A stretch of DNA of 64,000 bases from Hyphomicrobiales bacterium. GTDB lineage: Bacteria > Pseudomonadota > Alphaproteobacteria > Rhizobiales > Rhizobiaceae. The stretch covers positions 310,001-374,000 of the forward strand of contig UBWZ01000008.1 of NCBI GenBank assembly GCA_900469345.1. Reading direction: 5' to 3'. The notes under the pieces were generated by a model. The model saw only the letters and a list, made by a program, of their open reading frames with translations. It had not been told where the DNA came from and did not search any database. Position numbers and translations under genes: made by a program. Below, piece by piece: positions 28,886 to 39,894 of the stretch. Within the stretch, counting starts at the first letter, position 1, and each line of letters starts with the position of its first letter.

Positions 28886-30070
28886 TCAGAGAAACAGGCC
28901 CTGACGCATATGGCGCATCAGGTCGGTTACCTTGGGATCGGGTTTCTCCCAAAGCAGGATACGCAGTTCGACGATCAGGTCGCCGCGCGTGCCGCCGCCG
29001 GTGTGCAGCCCAAGCCCCTCGATGCGCAGTGTCTGGTCGGATCCCGACCAGGCCGGGACCGCGACCTGCCGTGGTCCGTCCGGCGTATCCACCGATACCT
29101 CTGTGCCGAGTACGGCGTCCTCGAGCGAGACCGGCAGGACGGTATGGATATCGAAGCCGTCGACTCGATATTGCGGTTCCCGCGCCAGCCTCAGATTGAC
29201 GAGCAGGTCGCCGGTCTTCATGTTCGGCACCTTCAGGCCCTGGCCCTTCAGTCGCAGGACCTGGCCTTCCGTCATGCCGCGTTCGAGCGGAACACGCACG
29301 TCCCGCTCGTCGGGAAGCTTCACGTGCACGGCAGTCTGATGCAGCAGGTCGTCGACCGTCACGGTGGCCGCGACCGAGATGTCGGGCGCCTTTTCGGGTG
29401 CGGCATTGGTGCCGCGAATGCGGCGCACCAGCGATGCGATGAGATCGACCGCGAGTACCGGCAGCGGCTTGGTCTCGACGCTGTCCGGGTCGGCGGGCTC
29501 GCTCGCCGCAGCGTCTTCGGCAGCGTGCTCCGATGCCTTCTTCGCGTCCGCGGCGCGCGGCTGCTCCTCGGCCTTGGCCTGTGTCTGCGGGTCAGCGCCG
29601 AAAATGCGCTCGATCATGTCTTCGGCAGGTTCGCCGGCGCCGGCTGTCGCGCCGGACGCGCTGCCCTTGGGGGAGGGACCTGCGGCGGCCGGTCCCTGCG
29701 TCTCGGCCTGGTTCTGCGCTGCGGCCTGGGCGTTGGACTGGGCACGGCGCGCATTGGCCCGGGCGAGTTCTTCCATGATCTTTTCGGCATTGGCTTTCGC
29801 AGCCTTGGCGCGTTCGGCCGCCTGCCTTGCGCTTTCGCGCTTTTCCATGATCGTCTGCTGCATGTCGGACGCCCGGTCATAGCGCTTGCGACGCTCCGGG
29901 TCCTTCAACAGTTCGTAGGCCTGGCCCACTTCCGCGAAGCGGTCGCCGGCCATCGGGTCGTCCTGATTGTGGTCGGGATGGATGCTCTTGGCCTTGGTGC
30001 GAAAGGCCGCCTTGATCTCGTTGACGCCCGCATTGCGCTGAACGCCGAGAAGGGAATAGGGATCGCGCAT
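28886..30070 (-). CDS. J-domain protein with CbpA/DnaJ-type C-terminal domain
   Basis: A 394-residue co-chaperone. Residues 1-65 are a J domain with the Hsp70-stimulating motif in SIHPDHNQD and the family ending YELLKDPERRKRYD. A long low-complexity, Ala/Lys/Glu-rich linker (~70-210) contains coiled-coil-like helices instead of a Gly/Phe region or zinc fingers. Residues ~230-390 are the DnaJ C-terminal substrate-binding fold (DISVAATVTVDDLL, VRVPLERGMTEGQVLRLKGQG, GDLLVNLRL). Class II/III type like CbpA. The ATG at 30070 gives a normal J-domain start. Likely partner is DnaK. It is upstream of fabI with a 154-base gap. Confidence 0.9.
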   Translation of the reverse strand: MRDPYSLLGVQRNAGVNEIKAAFRTKAKSIHPDHNQDDPMAGDRFAEVGQAYELLKDPERRKRYDRASDMQQTIMEKRESARQAAERAKAAKANAEKIMEELARANARRAQSNAQAAAQNQAETQGPAAAGPSPKGSASGATAGAGEPAEDMIERIFGADPQTQAKAEEQPRAADAKKASEHAAEDAAASEPADPDSVETKPLPVLAVDLIASLVRRIRGTNAAPEKAPDISVAATVTVDDLLHQTAVHVKLPDERDVRVPLERGMTEGQVLRLKGQGLKVPNMKTGDLLVNLRLAREPQYRVDGFDIHTVLPVSLEDAVLGTEVSVDTPDGPRQVAVPAWSGSDQTLRIEGLGLHTGGGTRGDLIVELRILLWEKPDPKVTDLMRHMRQGLFL

Positions 30071-30251
30071 GAAGGGACCACCGATGAAGCTCTGGGCGGT
30101 GGGTCCCCGCTCATACTTGGACCCCCGTTTGTCGACACAACTCTCTCGGCCTCGCGCTGGTTCCTCATGCACCCGCGCAGGGTCGAAACACTGGCTGAAG
30201 GCTAGGTCGAACTGCTGAATCAGTGGTTACGGGCGAAGGTCTGGCGATCGG

Positions 30252-30269
30252 AAGGGTTAATCAACCCTT
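30252..30269 (-). terminator. Hairpin just after the lipoprotein gene
   Basis: Perfect 7-base stem AAGGGTT/AACCCTT with a 4-base loop, beginning one base after the stop of the gene ending at 30271 (minus strand). There is no U-tract, so it may protect the transcript end more than terminate. Confidence 0.35.
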
Positions 30270-30270
30270 A

Positions 30271-30720
30271 CTATTGGCGGTCGAAGGCCGTCAGCATCCA
30301 GTCGCCGGTATTGCCGAGGCACGCCTGGCCCGAAAACATGGCGATACCTTCGTAGGAATGGCGCGTCGTCGTAAACGCCCGGCAGACGTGACCCTGTGCC
30401 TTGTCTTCGCGGATCGAGGAGACAACGCCTGCACTTCCCGTTGCCGTATTGGCCCAGGGCAGGGGAGAGTTGGCGGTCTTGCTGAGGTCCGCCGAGGTCA
30501 CGGCGTTGCGGACGGTCACTTCGTCGGAGACGGCAGCGCCCGGACTAGGCTTGCTCTGCACGGCGCCCGTCGAGATCCGGTCCACCTTCTCGCCGCCGAA
30601 AAGGTCCATGCTGCTGGTGCAGCCGGTCAGCGAAACTGCGGAAACGGCAGCCGCCGCAAGGGCAAGGCTGCGGATGCACGATGGCTTTGTGAGGCGCTGC
30701 GACTTTTTTACTAGTACCAC
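30271..30720 (-). CDS. RT0821/Lpp0805-type surface lipoprotein
   Basis: A 149-residue lipoprotein: a basic start (VLVKKSQRLTK), a hydrophobic helix and the lipobox SLTGC, followed by a Ser/Thr-rich mature N-terminus. The C-terminal part (DEVTVRNAVTSADL, PLPWANTATGSAGVVSSI, CRAFTTTRHSYEGIAMFSG) matches the RT0821/Lpp0805 surface-protein family seen across alphaproteobacteria; function is unknown. The GTG start at 30720 has AGGA six bases upstream. It is divergent from pdxH with only 64 bases between starts, so their promoters overlap. Confidence 0.8.
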   Translation of the reverse strand: MVLVKKSQRLTKPSCIRSLALAAAAVSAVSLTGCTSSMDLFGGEKVDRISTGAVQSKPSPGAAVSDEVTVRNAVTSADLSKTANSPLPWANTATGSAGVVSSIREDKAQGHVCRAFTTTRHSYEGIAMFSGQACLGNTGDWMLTAFDRQ

Positions 30721-30777
30721 CTGGCGTCCTGTCTGGTAAGAATCCCGGGCAAGCGGAAATCACACTGGGAGTATTTT

Positions 30778-30790
30778 AGACAATATGTCT
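30778..30790. promoter_or_regulatory. Inverted repeat over the pdxH start codon
   Basis: AGACA-ATA-TGTCT: 5-base arms around 3 bases, containing the pdxH ATG at 30785. It could be a small operator for the divergent lipoprotein/pdxH pair or affect translation start; short enough to be chance. Confidence 0.25.
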
Positions 30791-31405
30791 GTAACCGGGT
30801 TAACAAGCCGTGACTTTACCGAGCAGAGCGAGCCGTTCGGCCTCTTCGGCGAGTGGCTGAAGGATGCCGAAGGCAGCGAGACCAACGATCCGAATGCGGT
30901 GGCTTTGGCAACTGTTGACGAGCATGGTCTTCCCAATGTTCGCATGGTCCTGCTGAAAGGTTATGACGAGCGTGGTTTCGTGTTCTTCACGAATTTCGAG
31001 AGCCAGAAGGGAAACGAAATCCTCGGCCAGAAAAAGGCAGCCATGTGCTTTCACTGGAAGTCTTTGCGCCGCCAGGTCCGGCTGCGGGGCGAGGTAGAGG
31101 TCGTCAGCGACGCCGAGGCCGACGAATATTATGCGACCCGGCCCCGTGGCAGCCGAATCGGCGCCTGGGCGTCGAAACAGTCCCGGCCGCTGGAAGGGCG
31201 CTTTGCACTGGAGAAAGCCGTTGCCGAATATACGGCGCGCTTTGCCATCGGCGACATTCCGCGCCCGCCGCACTGGAGCGGCTTCCGCCTCCGTCCGCTG
31301 ACGATCGAGTTCTGGCACGACCGGCCGTTCCGGCTGCACGACCGCATGGAATTTCGCCGCGAGACACCGGAAGGCGACTGGAACAAGGTGCGGATGTACC
31401 CCTGA
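30785..31405 (+). CDS. pdxH: Pyridoxamine 5'-phosphate oxidase
   Basis: A 206-residue FMN enzyme that oxidises pyridoxamine or pyridoxine phosphate to pyridoxal phosphate, the last step of de novo and salvage B6 synthesis. The FMN-site blocks [31 protein letters not shown] and the C-terminal signature [25 protein letters not shown] (read in parts) are all clear. Length is typical. It converges on the deacetylase gene with only 9 bases between stops. Confidence 0.96.
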   Translation: MSVTGLTSRDFTEQSEPFGLFGEWLKDAEGSETNDPNAVALATVDEHGLPNVRMVLLKGYDERGFVFFTNFESQKGNEILGQKKAAMCFHWKSLRRQVRLRGEVEVVSDAEADEYYATRPRGSRIGAWASKQSRPLEGRFALEKAVAEYTARFAIGDIPRPPHWSGFRLRPLTIEFWHDRPFRLHDRMEFRRETPEGDWNKVRMYP

Positions 31406-31414
31406 GGCCGGCGG

Positions 31415-32488
31415 TTATCGACCGAGCCTGAAGGGAATGCCCGAGGCGAGCGCGGACACGTAGCGGGCGCGCTGGAAGTAACCGTTGAGCGAGATGCGCG
31501 GCAGTGCCGTCAGCCTATTGAGATCCTCGGCCTGCAGCGTGCCCGGCCGCGTGGTCACCCCCACCGTCAGCCCGAGTTCGGCAGCGGCAGTCTGGTCTCT
31601 GGCGCAGATCGCCTGCGACGTCCCGTAGGGATAGGCGATCGCGACCGGCCGCTTTCCCGTCAGATCCTCGAGGTAGCCGGCCGACTGCTGTATTTCCAGC
31701 CGCGCTTCCTGCGGCGGGAGGCGGCTGATGGCGCGGTGGCTGACCGTATGCGCCCCGAGCGACGCGAGCGGATGGGCGGCAAGCGCCCTGAGGTCGTCCG
31801 GGGCCATGGTGAGCTCTGCAGTCAGAGCCAGAGGATCGATCCCGTGCTGGCGCGCCAGCGCATCGATGCGGGCAATCGCAGCCGCCTCGTCGGGCCCGCA
31901 CGTCACGAACGGCACGAACCGCTCGAAGCCGGACAGTTTTTCAAGCACCGAGCGAAGGGAGAGGGTCTCGACGCCCGCGCCGAAATCGAAGCTTATCTCG
32001 CGCGCCCTCCCGAGGATCAGCGCCAGGGTCTCCCACCACAGCGAATGGGTGCGCTCCGCAAAACCCTGGGCGACGAACACCGTGAACGGCACGCCGTGAG
32101 CGGCAAACACCGGCAGCGCGTGCTCAGCATTGTTGCGATAGGCATCGTCCAGCGTGAAGGCTGCAAAAGGACGTGCGGCGGGCATGGCAAGCCGCTCCGC
32201 GACGTCTGCGAGCGGCACGAACTCGTAGCCGTCGGATGCCAGCTGCCGGATCGCGACCGAGAGGAACTCGGGCGTCACCTCCAGATGCCGGTTCGGCTCG
32301 AAAGCGCGCGCGACATGCGGCCGGACGTGGTGCAGGGTAAAGATGGCGCCGCGCCCGCGCGCCCGGCGCATCAGCCGGGCATCGGCTATGGCAGCCGAAA
32401 GCTGCAGCCCGCCGGCCATGGCCCGACGCCGCACGTCCCGCCGCACGAAGGCCTGTAGCTCTGCTCTTCCAATCCCCACGTTGAACAA
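31415..32488 (-). CDS. Polysaccharide deacetylase (NodB/CE4 family)
   Basis: A protein of up to 357 residues with a CE4 deacetylase domain. The catalytic/metal Asp pair is in FTLDDAYRNN (about residue 115, in place of the usual TFDDG) and the metal histidines in LGAHTVSHRAISRL (H-x3-H). It also has a late IAYPYGTSQ block. Likely acts on a GlcNAc-containing surface polysaccharide or peptidoglycan; no signal peptide is obvious, so location is uncertain. The 32488 start is TTG; a GTG at 32479 or the ATG at 32419 are alternatives and no ribosome site decides. Confidence 0.82.
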   Translation of the reverse strand: MFNVGIGRAELQAFVRRDVRRRAMAGGLQLSAAIADARLMRRARGRGAIFTLHHVRPHVARAFEPNRHLEVTPEFLSVAIRQLASDGYEFVPLADVAERLAMPAARPFAAFTLDDAYRNNAEHALPVFAAHGVPFTVFVAQGFAERTHSLWWETLALILGRAREISFDFGAGVETLSLRSVLEKLSGFERFVPFVTCGPDEAAAIARIDALARQHGIDPLALTAELTMAPDDLRALAAHPLASLGAHTVSHRAISRLPPQEARLEIQQSAGYLEDLTGKRPVAIAYPYGTSQAICARDQTAAAELGLTVGVTTRPGTLQAEDLNRLTALPRISLNGYFQRARYVSALASGIPFRLGR

Positions 32489-32560
32489 GCCCGCTGAACC
32501 CGATGGACGCGACCCTACGCGCCAGCGGTTAAGCCTTGTTGAATCGGTGGTTGTGTTAAG

Positions 32561-33146
32561 TCACGGGCGCCCCGTCCAACCTTCTGATCTGAAACCTGCA
32601 TTGGCTCCGTCGCTGGGCTCATTGCGCTCAGTCGGGCCGAATGCTTTGCGGTAGCGGTTCAAAATCTCGAACAACTCGCCGGTGTCGACGTGTTTCATGG
32701 TTGGAACCGTCAATTGAAAGACGCGGGGTGGCTCCTGTTCACTGGCTGGGTCTTGTGTCTGCACGTCGAGGTCATGCAGGGTCAGATGTATCCATCTGAC
32801 GCTTCCGTACTCGCCCGCAAGAATGATGTCGGAGACCGACGTCCAGGGCAGGCGGGTCGGCATGGCCTTCGGCATCCCATATGCCTTCGCTGGAAATGAC
32901 CAGAGCCGTCTCGTCGACGCGTTGCCGACGAAAAAATATAGCCGCTAAAGCAAGGATCAGCAGAACACCCAGCGAGAGCCCCGGCTGGAAAATCGGCGTC
33001 CCGATGAGTTTCGTCGCCAGGATTTGTACCAGCCAGGCTAGGACTTGGGAAACCACGACAATGCTCGAGGCGACAGCAAGATGGATAGTCAACAATGACC
33101 GAGTAAACCGAAGTTCCGGATACTCCTCCGGCGCGGACGTAGCCAT
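32561..33146 (-). pseudogene. Frameshifted two-helix membrane protein with PH-like domain
   Basis: Two overlapping frames read as one broken gene. From 33146 the first frame gives MATSAPEEYPELRF, two hydrophobic helices and FRRQRVDETALVISSEGIWDAEG, then loses sense. At about 32855-32865 the sense passes into the other frame: MPTRLPWTSVSDIIL, GSVRWIHLTLHD, and an end at MKHVDTGELFEILNRYRKAF. The joined product (about 190 residues) would be a two-TM protein with a PH-like tail having the usual W-x-D/S-I strand, similar in plan to the YcxB-like gene two genes away. One extra base or two missing bases at the junction explains it. A real pseudogene or an assembly error. Confidence 0.7.
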
Positions 33147-33247
33147 ATCGCTTGCTTCCGGTTTAACCTTCGCGTTGAGATATGCTCAGGACGTCAATTA
33201 ACGGTTACTTCGGCATCTCCCGGGAGGCTTGGCGGCCGGCGGCATCG

Positions 33248-34663
33248 TCACGCCTTGGTGCCGCCCACCGTAACCTGGTCCATGCGCAGATGGGGCTGGC
33301 CGACGCCGACCGGCACCCACTGGCCGCCTTTGCCGCAATTGCCGATGCCGGTGTCGAGCTTCATGTCGTTGCCGACCATCGAAACCCGCTTCATTGCATC
33401 GGGACCGTTGCCGATCAGCATGGCGCCCTTGATGGCCGGGCCGATCTTGCCGTTTTCGATCATATAGGCTTCGGTGCAGCCGAACACGAACTTGCCCGAG
33501 GTGATGTCTACCTGGCCGCCGCCGAACGAGACGGCATAGATGCCCTTTTTCACCGAGGCGATGATCTCCTCCTGGCTCTTGTCGCCGGACAGCATGTAGG
33601 TGTTGGTCATCCGCGGCATGGGCACGCTCGAATAGCCCTGGCGACGGCCGTTGCCGGTCGGCTTCATGCCCATCAGCCGGGCGTTCTGCCGGTCCTGCAT
33701 GTAGCCGACCAGTTTTCCGTTCTCGATCAGCACGTTGTAGGCAGATGGCGTGCCTTCGTCGTCGATCGTCAGAGAGCCGCGGCGGTTGTCGATCGTGCCG
33801 TCATCGACGACCGTGACGCCCGGTGCGGCCACCATCTCGCCGAGCAGGCCTGCAAAGGCCGAGGTCTTCTTGCGGTTGAAGTCGCCTTCCAGCCCGTGGC
33901 CGACCGCCTCGTGCAGCATCACGCCCGGCCAGCCATTGCTCAGCACGACGTCCATCGTGCCGGCCGGCGCATCGACCGCCGTCAGGTTGACGAGCGCCTG
34001 GCGCAACGCCTCGTCGGCGCCCGTCTGCCAGTTGCCGTCGGTGACGAAATCGCCGAACCCGATCCGCCCGCCCGTTCCGAACGAGCCGGATTCCTGCCGG
34101 TCGCCGTCACCGACCACGACGGAAATGTTGATCCGCGTCATCGGCCGGATGTCCTGTACCCGGTGCCCGTCGGCGCGCAGGATGTCCACCACCTGCCAGC
34201 TGGCGGAAATCGTCGCCGTCACCTGGCGGACCTTGTCGTCCTTGTTGCGCAGATAGGCGTCGATGTCGGCCAGAAGCTTCGCCTTCGCCTCGAAGCTCGG
34301 GCTGCCGATCGGGTTTTCGTCGCCGTAGTATTTCGTGTTGGTGCGCTGCGGGGCGGCGGCATAGGAGCCCGAATAACCCGAGGTCACGGCGCGCACGGCA
34401 TCGGAGGCGCGCGACAGGGCCGCGGCCGACAGCTCGCCCGCATGGGCATAACCGACGGCTTCGCCGGCAACCGCGCGCAGCCCGAACCCCTGGTCGGTGT
34501 TGAAGGAGCCGCCCTTCAGGCGGCCGTTGTCGAAGGTCAGCGATTCCGACTGCGCATGCTCCAGGAACAGTTCGCCGTCGTCGGCGCCCGACAGCGCCTC
34601 CGAAAGGATGGAACGCAGCCTGGCCTCGTCGCAGTCGAACAGGTTCAAGAGATCGGTGTTCAT
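33248..34663 (-). CDS. tldD: Metalloprotease TldD
   Basis: A 471-residue protein of the TldD/PmbA family. The zinc motif H-E-x3-H is seen as MLHEAVGHGLEGDFN near residue 260, and the C-terminal GGGQVDITSGKFVFGCTEAYMIENG block is diagnostic. With TldE it forms a heterodimeric protease acting on small modified peptides and on CcdA; tldE is not in the window. The ATG at 34663 yields the standard start. Downstream is the frameshifted gene and upstream a YcxB-like membrane protein, all on one strand. Confidence 0.95.
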   Translation of the reverse strand: MNTDLLNLFDCDEARLRSILSEALSGADDGELFLEHAQSESLTFDNGRLKGGSFNTDQGFGLRAVAGEAVGYAHAGELSAAALSRASDAVRAVTSGYSGSYAAAPQRTNTKYYGDENPIGSPSFEAKAKLLADIDAYLRNKDDKVRQVTATISASWQVVDILRADGHRVQDIRPMTRINISVVVGDGDRQESGSFGTGGRIGFGDFVTDGNWQTGADEALRQALVNLTAVDAPAGTMDVVLSNGWPGVMLHEAVGHGLEGDFNRKKTSAFAGLLGEMVAAPGVTVVDDGTIDNRRGSLTIDDEGTPSAYNVLIENGKLVGYMQDRQNARLMGMKPTGNGRRQGYSSVPMPRMTNTYMLSGDKSQEEIIASVKKGIYAVSFGGGQVDITSGKFVFGCTEAYMIENGKIGPAIKGAMLIGNGPDAMKRVSMVGNDMKLDTGIGNCGKGGQWVPVGVGQPHLRMDQVTVGGTKA

Positions 34664-34743
34664 GAAGACTCCTTGGGCGCCGGCCGCCTGTGCCGGATCA
34701 TGTCGCGACCGATGTAGGTCTGCCCGGGCGCCGAAGCAACCCT

Positions 34744-35241
34744 CTAGCCCTGGACGGGCCGGCTGCGCAGATAGGCCTGGATCTCCTCCGGCATGCCGTC
34801 GCGCGGCAGCGTGTTGAAGGTGGCGTCGCCGCTGAAGATCATGAACGACCGCGGTCGTTCCCAGACCTCGGTGACGTCGTGCCAGCTGAGCCGGGCCTGG
34901 CCGCGGTCGGAGCGGATCTCCAGGCCCTCGGCGTCCATGGCGATGTCTGCGTGTTTCAGGGTGAGCGCCTGGTAGCGACCGAGCGCATTGCGGTGGTGGC
35001 TGCGCCACAGCACCGCGACGAAGATCGGTGGCACGAGCGCGACGGCGAGCATCACGCCGGCAATCCAGCCAGCCTCGCCCCAGATCAGGAAATAGATCGA
35101 TGCGGCCACCATCGCCACCGACATGAACCACATTATCCTCTGCTCGATGAGCGCCCGTCGCCGGATGAAGGTACGCACGGCGTCGCGCACCATGTCCTCG
35201 TCATAGCGAACCGTGAAGATGTGGCGGCCTTGCAGCTCCAT
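34744..35241 (-). CDS. YcxB-like membrane protein
   Basis: A 165-residue protein with two transmembrane helices (about residues 37-75) and a C-terminal PH-like beta domain with the family pattern ...MDAEGLEIRSDRGQARLSWHDVTEV, read from about residue 100. It ends with LPRDGMPEEIQAYLRSR, the typical closing helix of YcxB proteins. Function unknown. Its start shares one base with the stop of the IalB-like gene, so translation is coupled. The same plan is seen in the frameshifted gene further downstream. Confidence 0.75.
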   Translation of the reverse strand: MELQGRHIFTVRYDEDMVRDAVRTFIRRRALIEQRIMWFMSVAMVAASIYFLIWGEAGWIAGVMLAVALVPPIFVAVLWRSHHRNALGRYQALTLKHADIAMDAEGLEIRSDRGQARLSWHDVTEVWERPRSFMIFSGDATFNTLPRDGMPEEIQAYLRSRPVQG

Positions 35242-35876
35242 CAGGGCAGGGCGTCGTAGCCTTCGCCAAAGCCGGTGAGCTCGATCGGAATGCCCACGCG
35301 GTCCTGGTCGGCGGATTCACGCAGCGCAAAGACGGCGCTCTTGCCGGCCCGCAGGATGCGCATCAGCTCCTCGTCGATTTCCACTTCCACGTAGCAGCCC
35401 TCCGAGAAGCAGCGGGTGAAATAGGCGCGGCCGATATTGCTGTTGTCGACATAGAGCTCCATGCCGTCCTTGAGCAGCACGCCCAGCGGCGCCAGGATGC
35501 GCAGGATCCTTGCCTTGCGGTCCGCCGTCTTCAGGACCACCACGGAAAGCCCGACCTCGGGCCGGTCCTCGGCGATCACGTTCTGCATCAGCGCGCATTG
35601 GTCGGCGGAGGCACCGGCCGGCCGGTCGCAGATGATCGACCAGGCGCCGTGGCTTTCCTTCACATTCCCGGGCGGCTGGCCGGGCTGGCCTGGCTGCGGC
35701 ACGGGCTGGAGGTTTTCTCCGGTCTTCGGGGCAGGCTTCGCTGGCGCCGGCTGTGGGGAAGCCTGCGTCGGGTTGGGAGTCGGCCGCGGCCCCGGCTGCT
35801 GCGCCATGGCAGGAAGCGATAGGGCCCCCGCAAGCATCAGAGCAAGGCAGGCGGTAGAACGGTGGGGACGACCCAT
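35241..35876 (-). CDS. Invasion-associated locus B (IalB) family protein
   Basis: A 211-residue exported protein. A signal peptide (ends LPAMAQ) is followed by a long Pro/Gln/Lys-rich linker (~26-70) and a C-terminal IalB domain with four conserved cysteines (WSIICDR, ADQCALMQ, FTRCFSEGCYVEV). IalB of Bartonella contributes to erythrocyte invasion, but the family is general in Rhizobiales and its biochemical role is not known. ATG at 35876. The stop overlaps the YcxB-like start by one base. Confidence 0.85.
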   Translation of the reverse strand: MGRPHRSTACLALMLAGALSLPAMAQQPGPRPTPNPTQASPQPAPAKPAPKTGENLQPVPQPGQPGQPPGNVKESHGAWSIICDRPAGASADQCALMQNVIAEDRPEVGLSVVVLKTADRKARILRILAPLGVLLKDGMELYVDNSNIGRAYFTRCFSEGCYVEVEIDEELMRILRAGKSAVFALRESADQDRVGIPIELTGFGEGYDALP

Positions 35877-36267
35877 GGAAACCTCGGATGGACGAATCGG
35901 TGCGCCATTCTTGTCGCTGGGGAGGCGAATTGAAAGCCCCGCCGTCTTCCCAGTGGACTGCGGCGAAAATGGGACTTGTGGATAGAGCCGAAGCGGCGAT
36001 CGGTGGAAGGCTGCTCGGCGATCGGGTCTGCCGGTTCGGCTTTTGTGCCTTAGGCCACGGAAAACAAGGGAAAATGGGGCCTGCGGGCTGTCTGGCAGTC
36101 TACCGGCGGTGCGCCGCTTGCTACCCATGTTTTAGCGTGGAGCAAAATGCCGCATGAGGCTTAAGTCGCGGATATTGCGGCGGCCTGCAAACTGTGATTG
36201 AAGCAGAGGCTAGAGCTTGGATTCTGCGTCGGGTCCGATGGAGCTTGGACGCTTGGGGAGAAACGTC
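35877..36267. other. Intergenic region upstream of the cytochrome oxidase operon
   Basis: 391 bases between the divergent IalB-like gene and ctaC, expected to hold both promoters. I see no convincing gene: a short open frame from 35888 lacks a ribosome site and family features. A TTGC-N8-GCAA repeat at 36175-36190 is the only symmetry noted. Confidence 0.4.
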
Positions 36268-37155
36268 GTGATAAAGAGGGCTTCCGCAGCCTTGACTGCG
36301 CTAATCTGTCTGTTCTGTGCATCCACGAGCTTTGCGGACCAGCCGCGCCCGTGGCAGATGGACCTGCAGGCGGCCGCGTCGCCGATCATGCACCAGATCC
36401 GCTGGTTCGAACATTATTCGCTTTGGTTCGTCGTGCCCGTCACCCTCTTGGTGCTGGCGCTTCTGATCGTCGTCGGCGTGAAGTTCCGCGCCAGCGTCCA
36501 TCCGGTGGCATCCAGAACCAGCCACAACACCACGATCGAGATCCTCTGGACCATCGGTCCGGTACTGGTCCTGTTCTTCCTGGCGATCCCGTCCTTCAAC
36601 CTTTTGAACGCCCAGCTGCAGCTGCCGGATGCGGACATCACGGTCAAGGCGACGGCAACCCAGTGGCAGTGGAACTACGAGTATGAGGGTGGCGCCACGC
36701 CGGTTGCCTTCGACAGCTACATGCTGAAGGACCAGGACCGCGCCGGCGCCGGCAAGGCTGACCTGGCGCGCTATCCGCGCCTCCTCGCCGTCGACAACGA
36801 AATGGTCCTGCCGGTCGGCAAGACCGTGCGCATGCTGGTGACGGCCGCACCGACCGACGTCATTCACGCCTTCGCCATGCCCGCTTTCGGCGTCAAGATC
36901 GACGCCGTTCCGGGTCGCCTGAACGAAACCTGGTTCAAGGCGGACACCGAGGGCATGTATTACGGACAGTGTTCCGAGCTCTGCGGCAAGGACCACTCCT
37001 TCATGCCGATCGCGATCCGGATCGTCTCCGAAGAAAAATACACGGCATGGCTTGCCCAGGCGGCGAACGACCTGCCGGGTGCCAACAAGGCCTTGATGGC
37101 CGCGACCGACCGGCCCGCCGACAATCTCGCCGTCGCCGCGAACGTTTCGAACTAA
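36268..37155 (+). CDS. ctaC: Cytochrome c oxidase subunit II
   Basis: A 295-residue subunit of an aa3-type terminal oxidase. It has a signal peptide (IKRASAALTALICLF...FADQ), two transmembrane helices (~55-75 and 95-115) and a periplasmic cupredoxin domain. The CuA site is CSELCGKDHSFM with the earlier His in DVIHAFAMPAF; WQWNYEYEG is the electron-entry aromatic block. The GTG at 36268 is preferred because GGGGAG lies 7 bases upstream and the signal peptide then starts properly; ATG at 36238 would add ten unlikely residues. First gene of the operon; subunit I follows 15 bases later. Confidence 0.95.
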   Translation: MIKRASAALTALICLFCASTSFADQPRPWQMDLQAAASPIMHQIRWFEHYSLWFVVPVTLLVLALLIVVGVKFRASVHPVASRTSHNTTIEILWTIGPVLVLFFLAIPSFNLLNAQLQLPDADITVKATATQWQWNYEYEGGATPVAFDSYMLKDQDRAGAGKADLARYPRLLAVDNEMVLPVGKTVRMLVTAAPTDVIHAFAMPAFGVKIDAVPGRLNETWFKADTEGMYYGQCSELCGKDHSFMPIAIRIVSEEKYTAWLAQAANDLPGANKALMAATDRPADNLAVAANVSN

Positions 37156-38874
<1,719 letters not shown>

Positions 38875-38890
38875 CGGCAGCAGGTACAGG

Positions 38891-38914
38891 GAGGTGGCGC
38901 CAGAGCGCCATCTC
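38891..38914 (+). other. Intercistronic hairpin between ctaD and ctaB
   Basis: A 10-base stem (one G-U pair) GAGGTGGCGC/GCGCCATCTC with CAGA loop, 16 bases after the ctaD stop and without a T-run. Likely a processing or stability element that lets structural-subunit mRNA outlast the assembly-gene mRNA; inferred from position. Confidence 0.4.
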
Positions 38915-38937
38915 CGCAAGAATTTTAGGACAGGTTC

Positions 38938-39894
38938 ATGACGGTAATCGACAATCACGACGCTCTCGGCACGGAGACCGGCTTCAGCCTTTCCGAAGCG
39001 AATGCACGTGATTATTTCGAACTGCTGAAACCCCGCGTCATGTCGCTGGTGGTCTTCACGGCCTTTGCCGGCCTCGTGCTCGCGCCCGGCCACGTCAATC
39101 CCATTCTCGCCGCCGTCTCCATCCTGTGCATCGCTGTCGGGGCAGGCGCCTCGGGCGCGCTTAACATGTGGTACGACGCCGATATCGACGCCGTCATGAC
39201 CCGCACGGCCAAGCGGCCCATCCCCGACGGGCGCGTTCAGCCGCAGGAGGCGCTCGCCTTCGGCCTGACGCTTTCGGTGTTCTCGGTTGCGATCCTCGGC
39301 CTCGCGGTCAACTGGTTTGCGGCGGGCCTGCTCGCCTTCACCATCTTCTTCTACGCCGTCGTCTACACCATGTGGCTGAAGCGCTCGACGCCGCAGAACA
39401 TCGTCATCGGCGGTGCTTCCGGCGCCTTCCCGCCGATGATCGGCTGGGCCTGCGTCACCGGCGGCGTGTCGCTCGACAGCGTGCTTCTTTTCCTGATCAT
39501 CTTTCTCTGGACCCCGGCCCACTTCTGGGCGCTCGCGCTTTTCAAGATGCGCGATTACGGATCGGTCGGCGTTCCGATGATGCCGAACGTGGCAGGCGAA
39601 GCCTCCACCAAGAACCAGATGATCGTCTACGCGGTGCTGACCGCCGTCATTGGCGTCGGCCCGAGCTTGACCGGCCTTGCGAGCCCCGCCTACGGCGTCT
39701 TTGCAGCCGTCCTCGGCGCCATCTTCGTACTCTGTTCCATCTCCGTCCGGCGCATGCCGGAGGGCGATGCGAAGATGTTGCCGGCCAAGAAGATGTTCGC
39801 CTATTCGGTCTTCTATCTGTTTGCGATCTTTTCGGCGCTGCTGGCCGATCGCGTGGCGGCCGGTTTTGCCGGTCTGCTGGGAGGCTTGCTGTGA
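38938..39894 (+). CDS. ctaB: Protoheme IX farnesyltransferase (heme o synthase)
   Basis: A 318-residue UbiA-type prenyltransferase with about nine membrane helices. The prenyl-diphosphate site shows [19 protein letters not shown] and the second site reads [19 protein letters not shown], both standard for CtaB. It attaches a farnesyl chain to heme b to make heme o, the precursor of heme a for CtaD. The stop overlaps the start of the next small gene (GTGA). Confidence 0.96.
   Translation: MTVIDNHDALGTETGFSLSEANARDYFELLKPRVMSLVVFTAFAGLVLAPGHVNPILAAVSILCIAVGAGASGALNMWYDADIDAVMTRTAKRPIPDGRVQPQEALAFGLTLSVFSVAILGLAVNWFAAGLLAFTIFFYAVVYTMWLKRSTPQNIVIGGASGAFPPMIGWACVTGGVSLDSVLLFLIIFLWTPAHFWALALFKMRDYGSVGVPMMPNVAGEASTKNQMIVYAVLTAVIGVGPSLTGLASPAYGVFAAVLGAIFVLCSISVRRMPEGDAKMLPAKKMFAYSVFYLFAIFSALLADRVAAGFAGLLGGLL

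Noticed and set aside
35888-36157. 89-residue open frame upstream of ctaC
   Set aside because: No ribosome site, no family features, and it lies in the expected promoter region of the oxidase operon.
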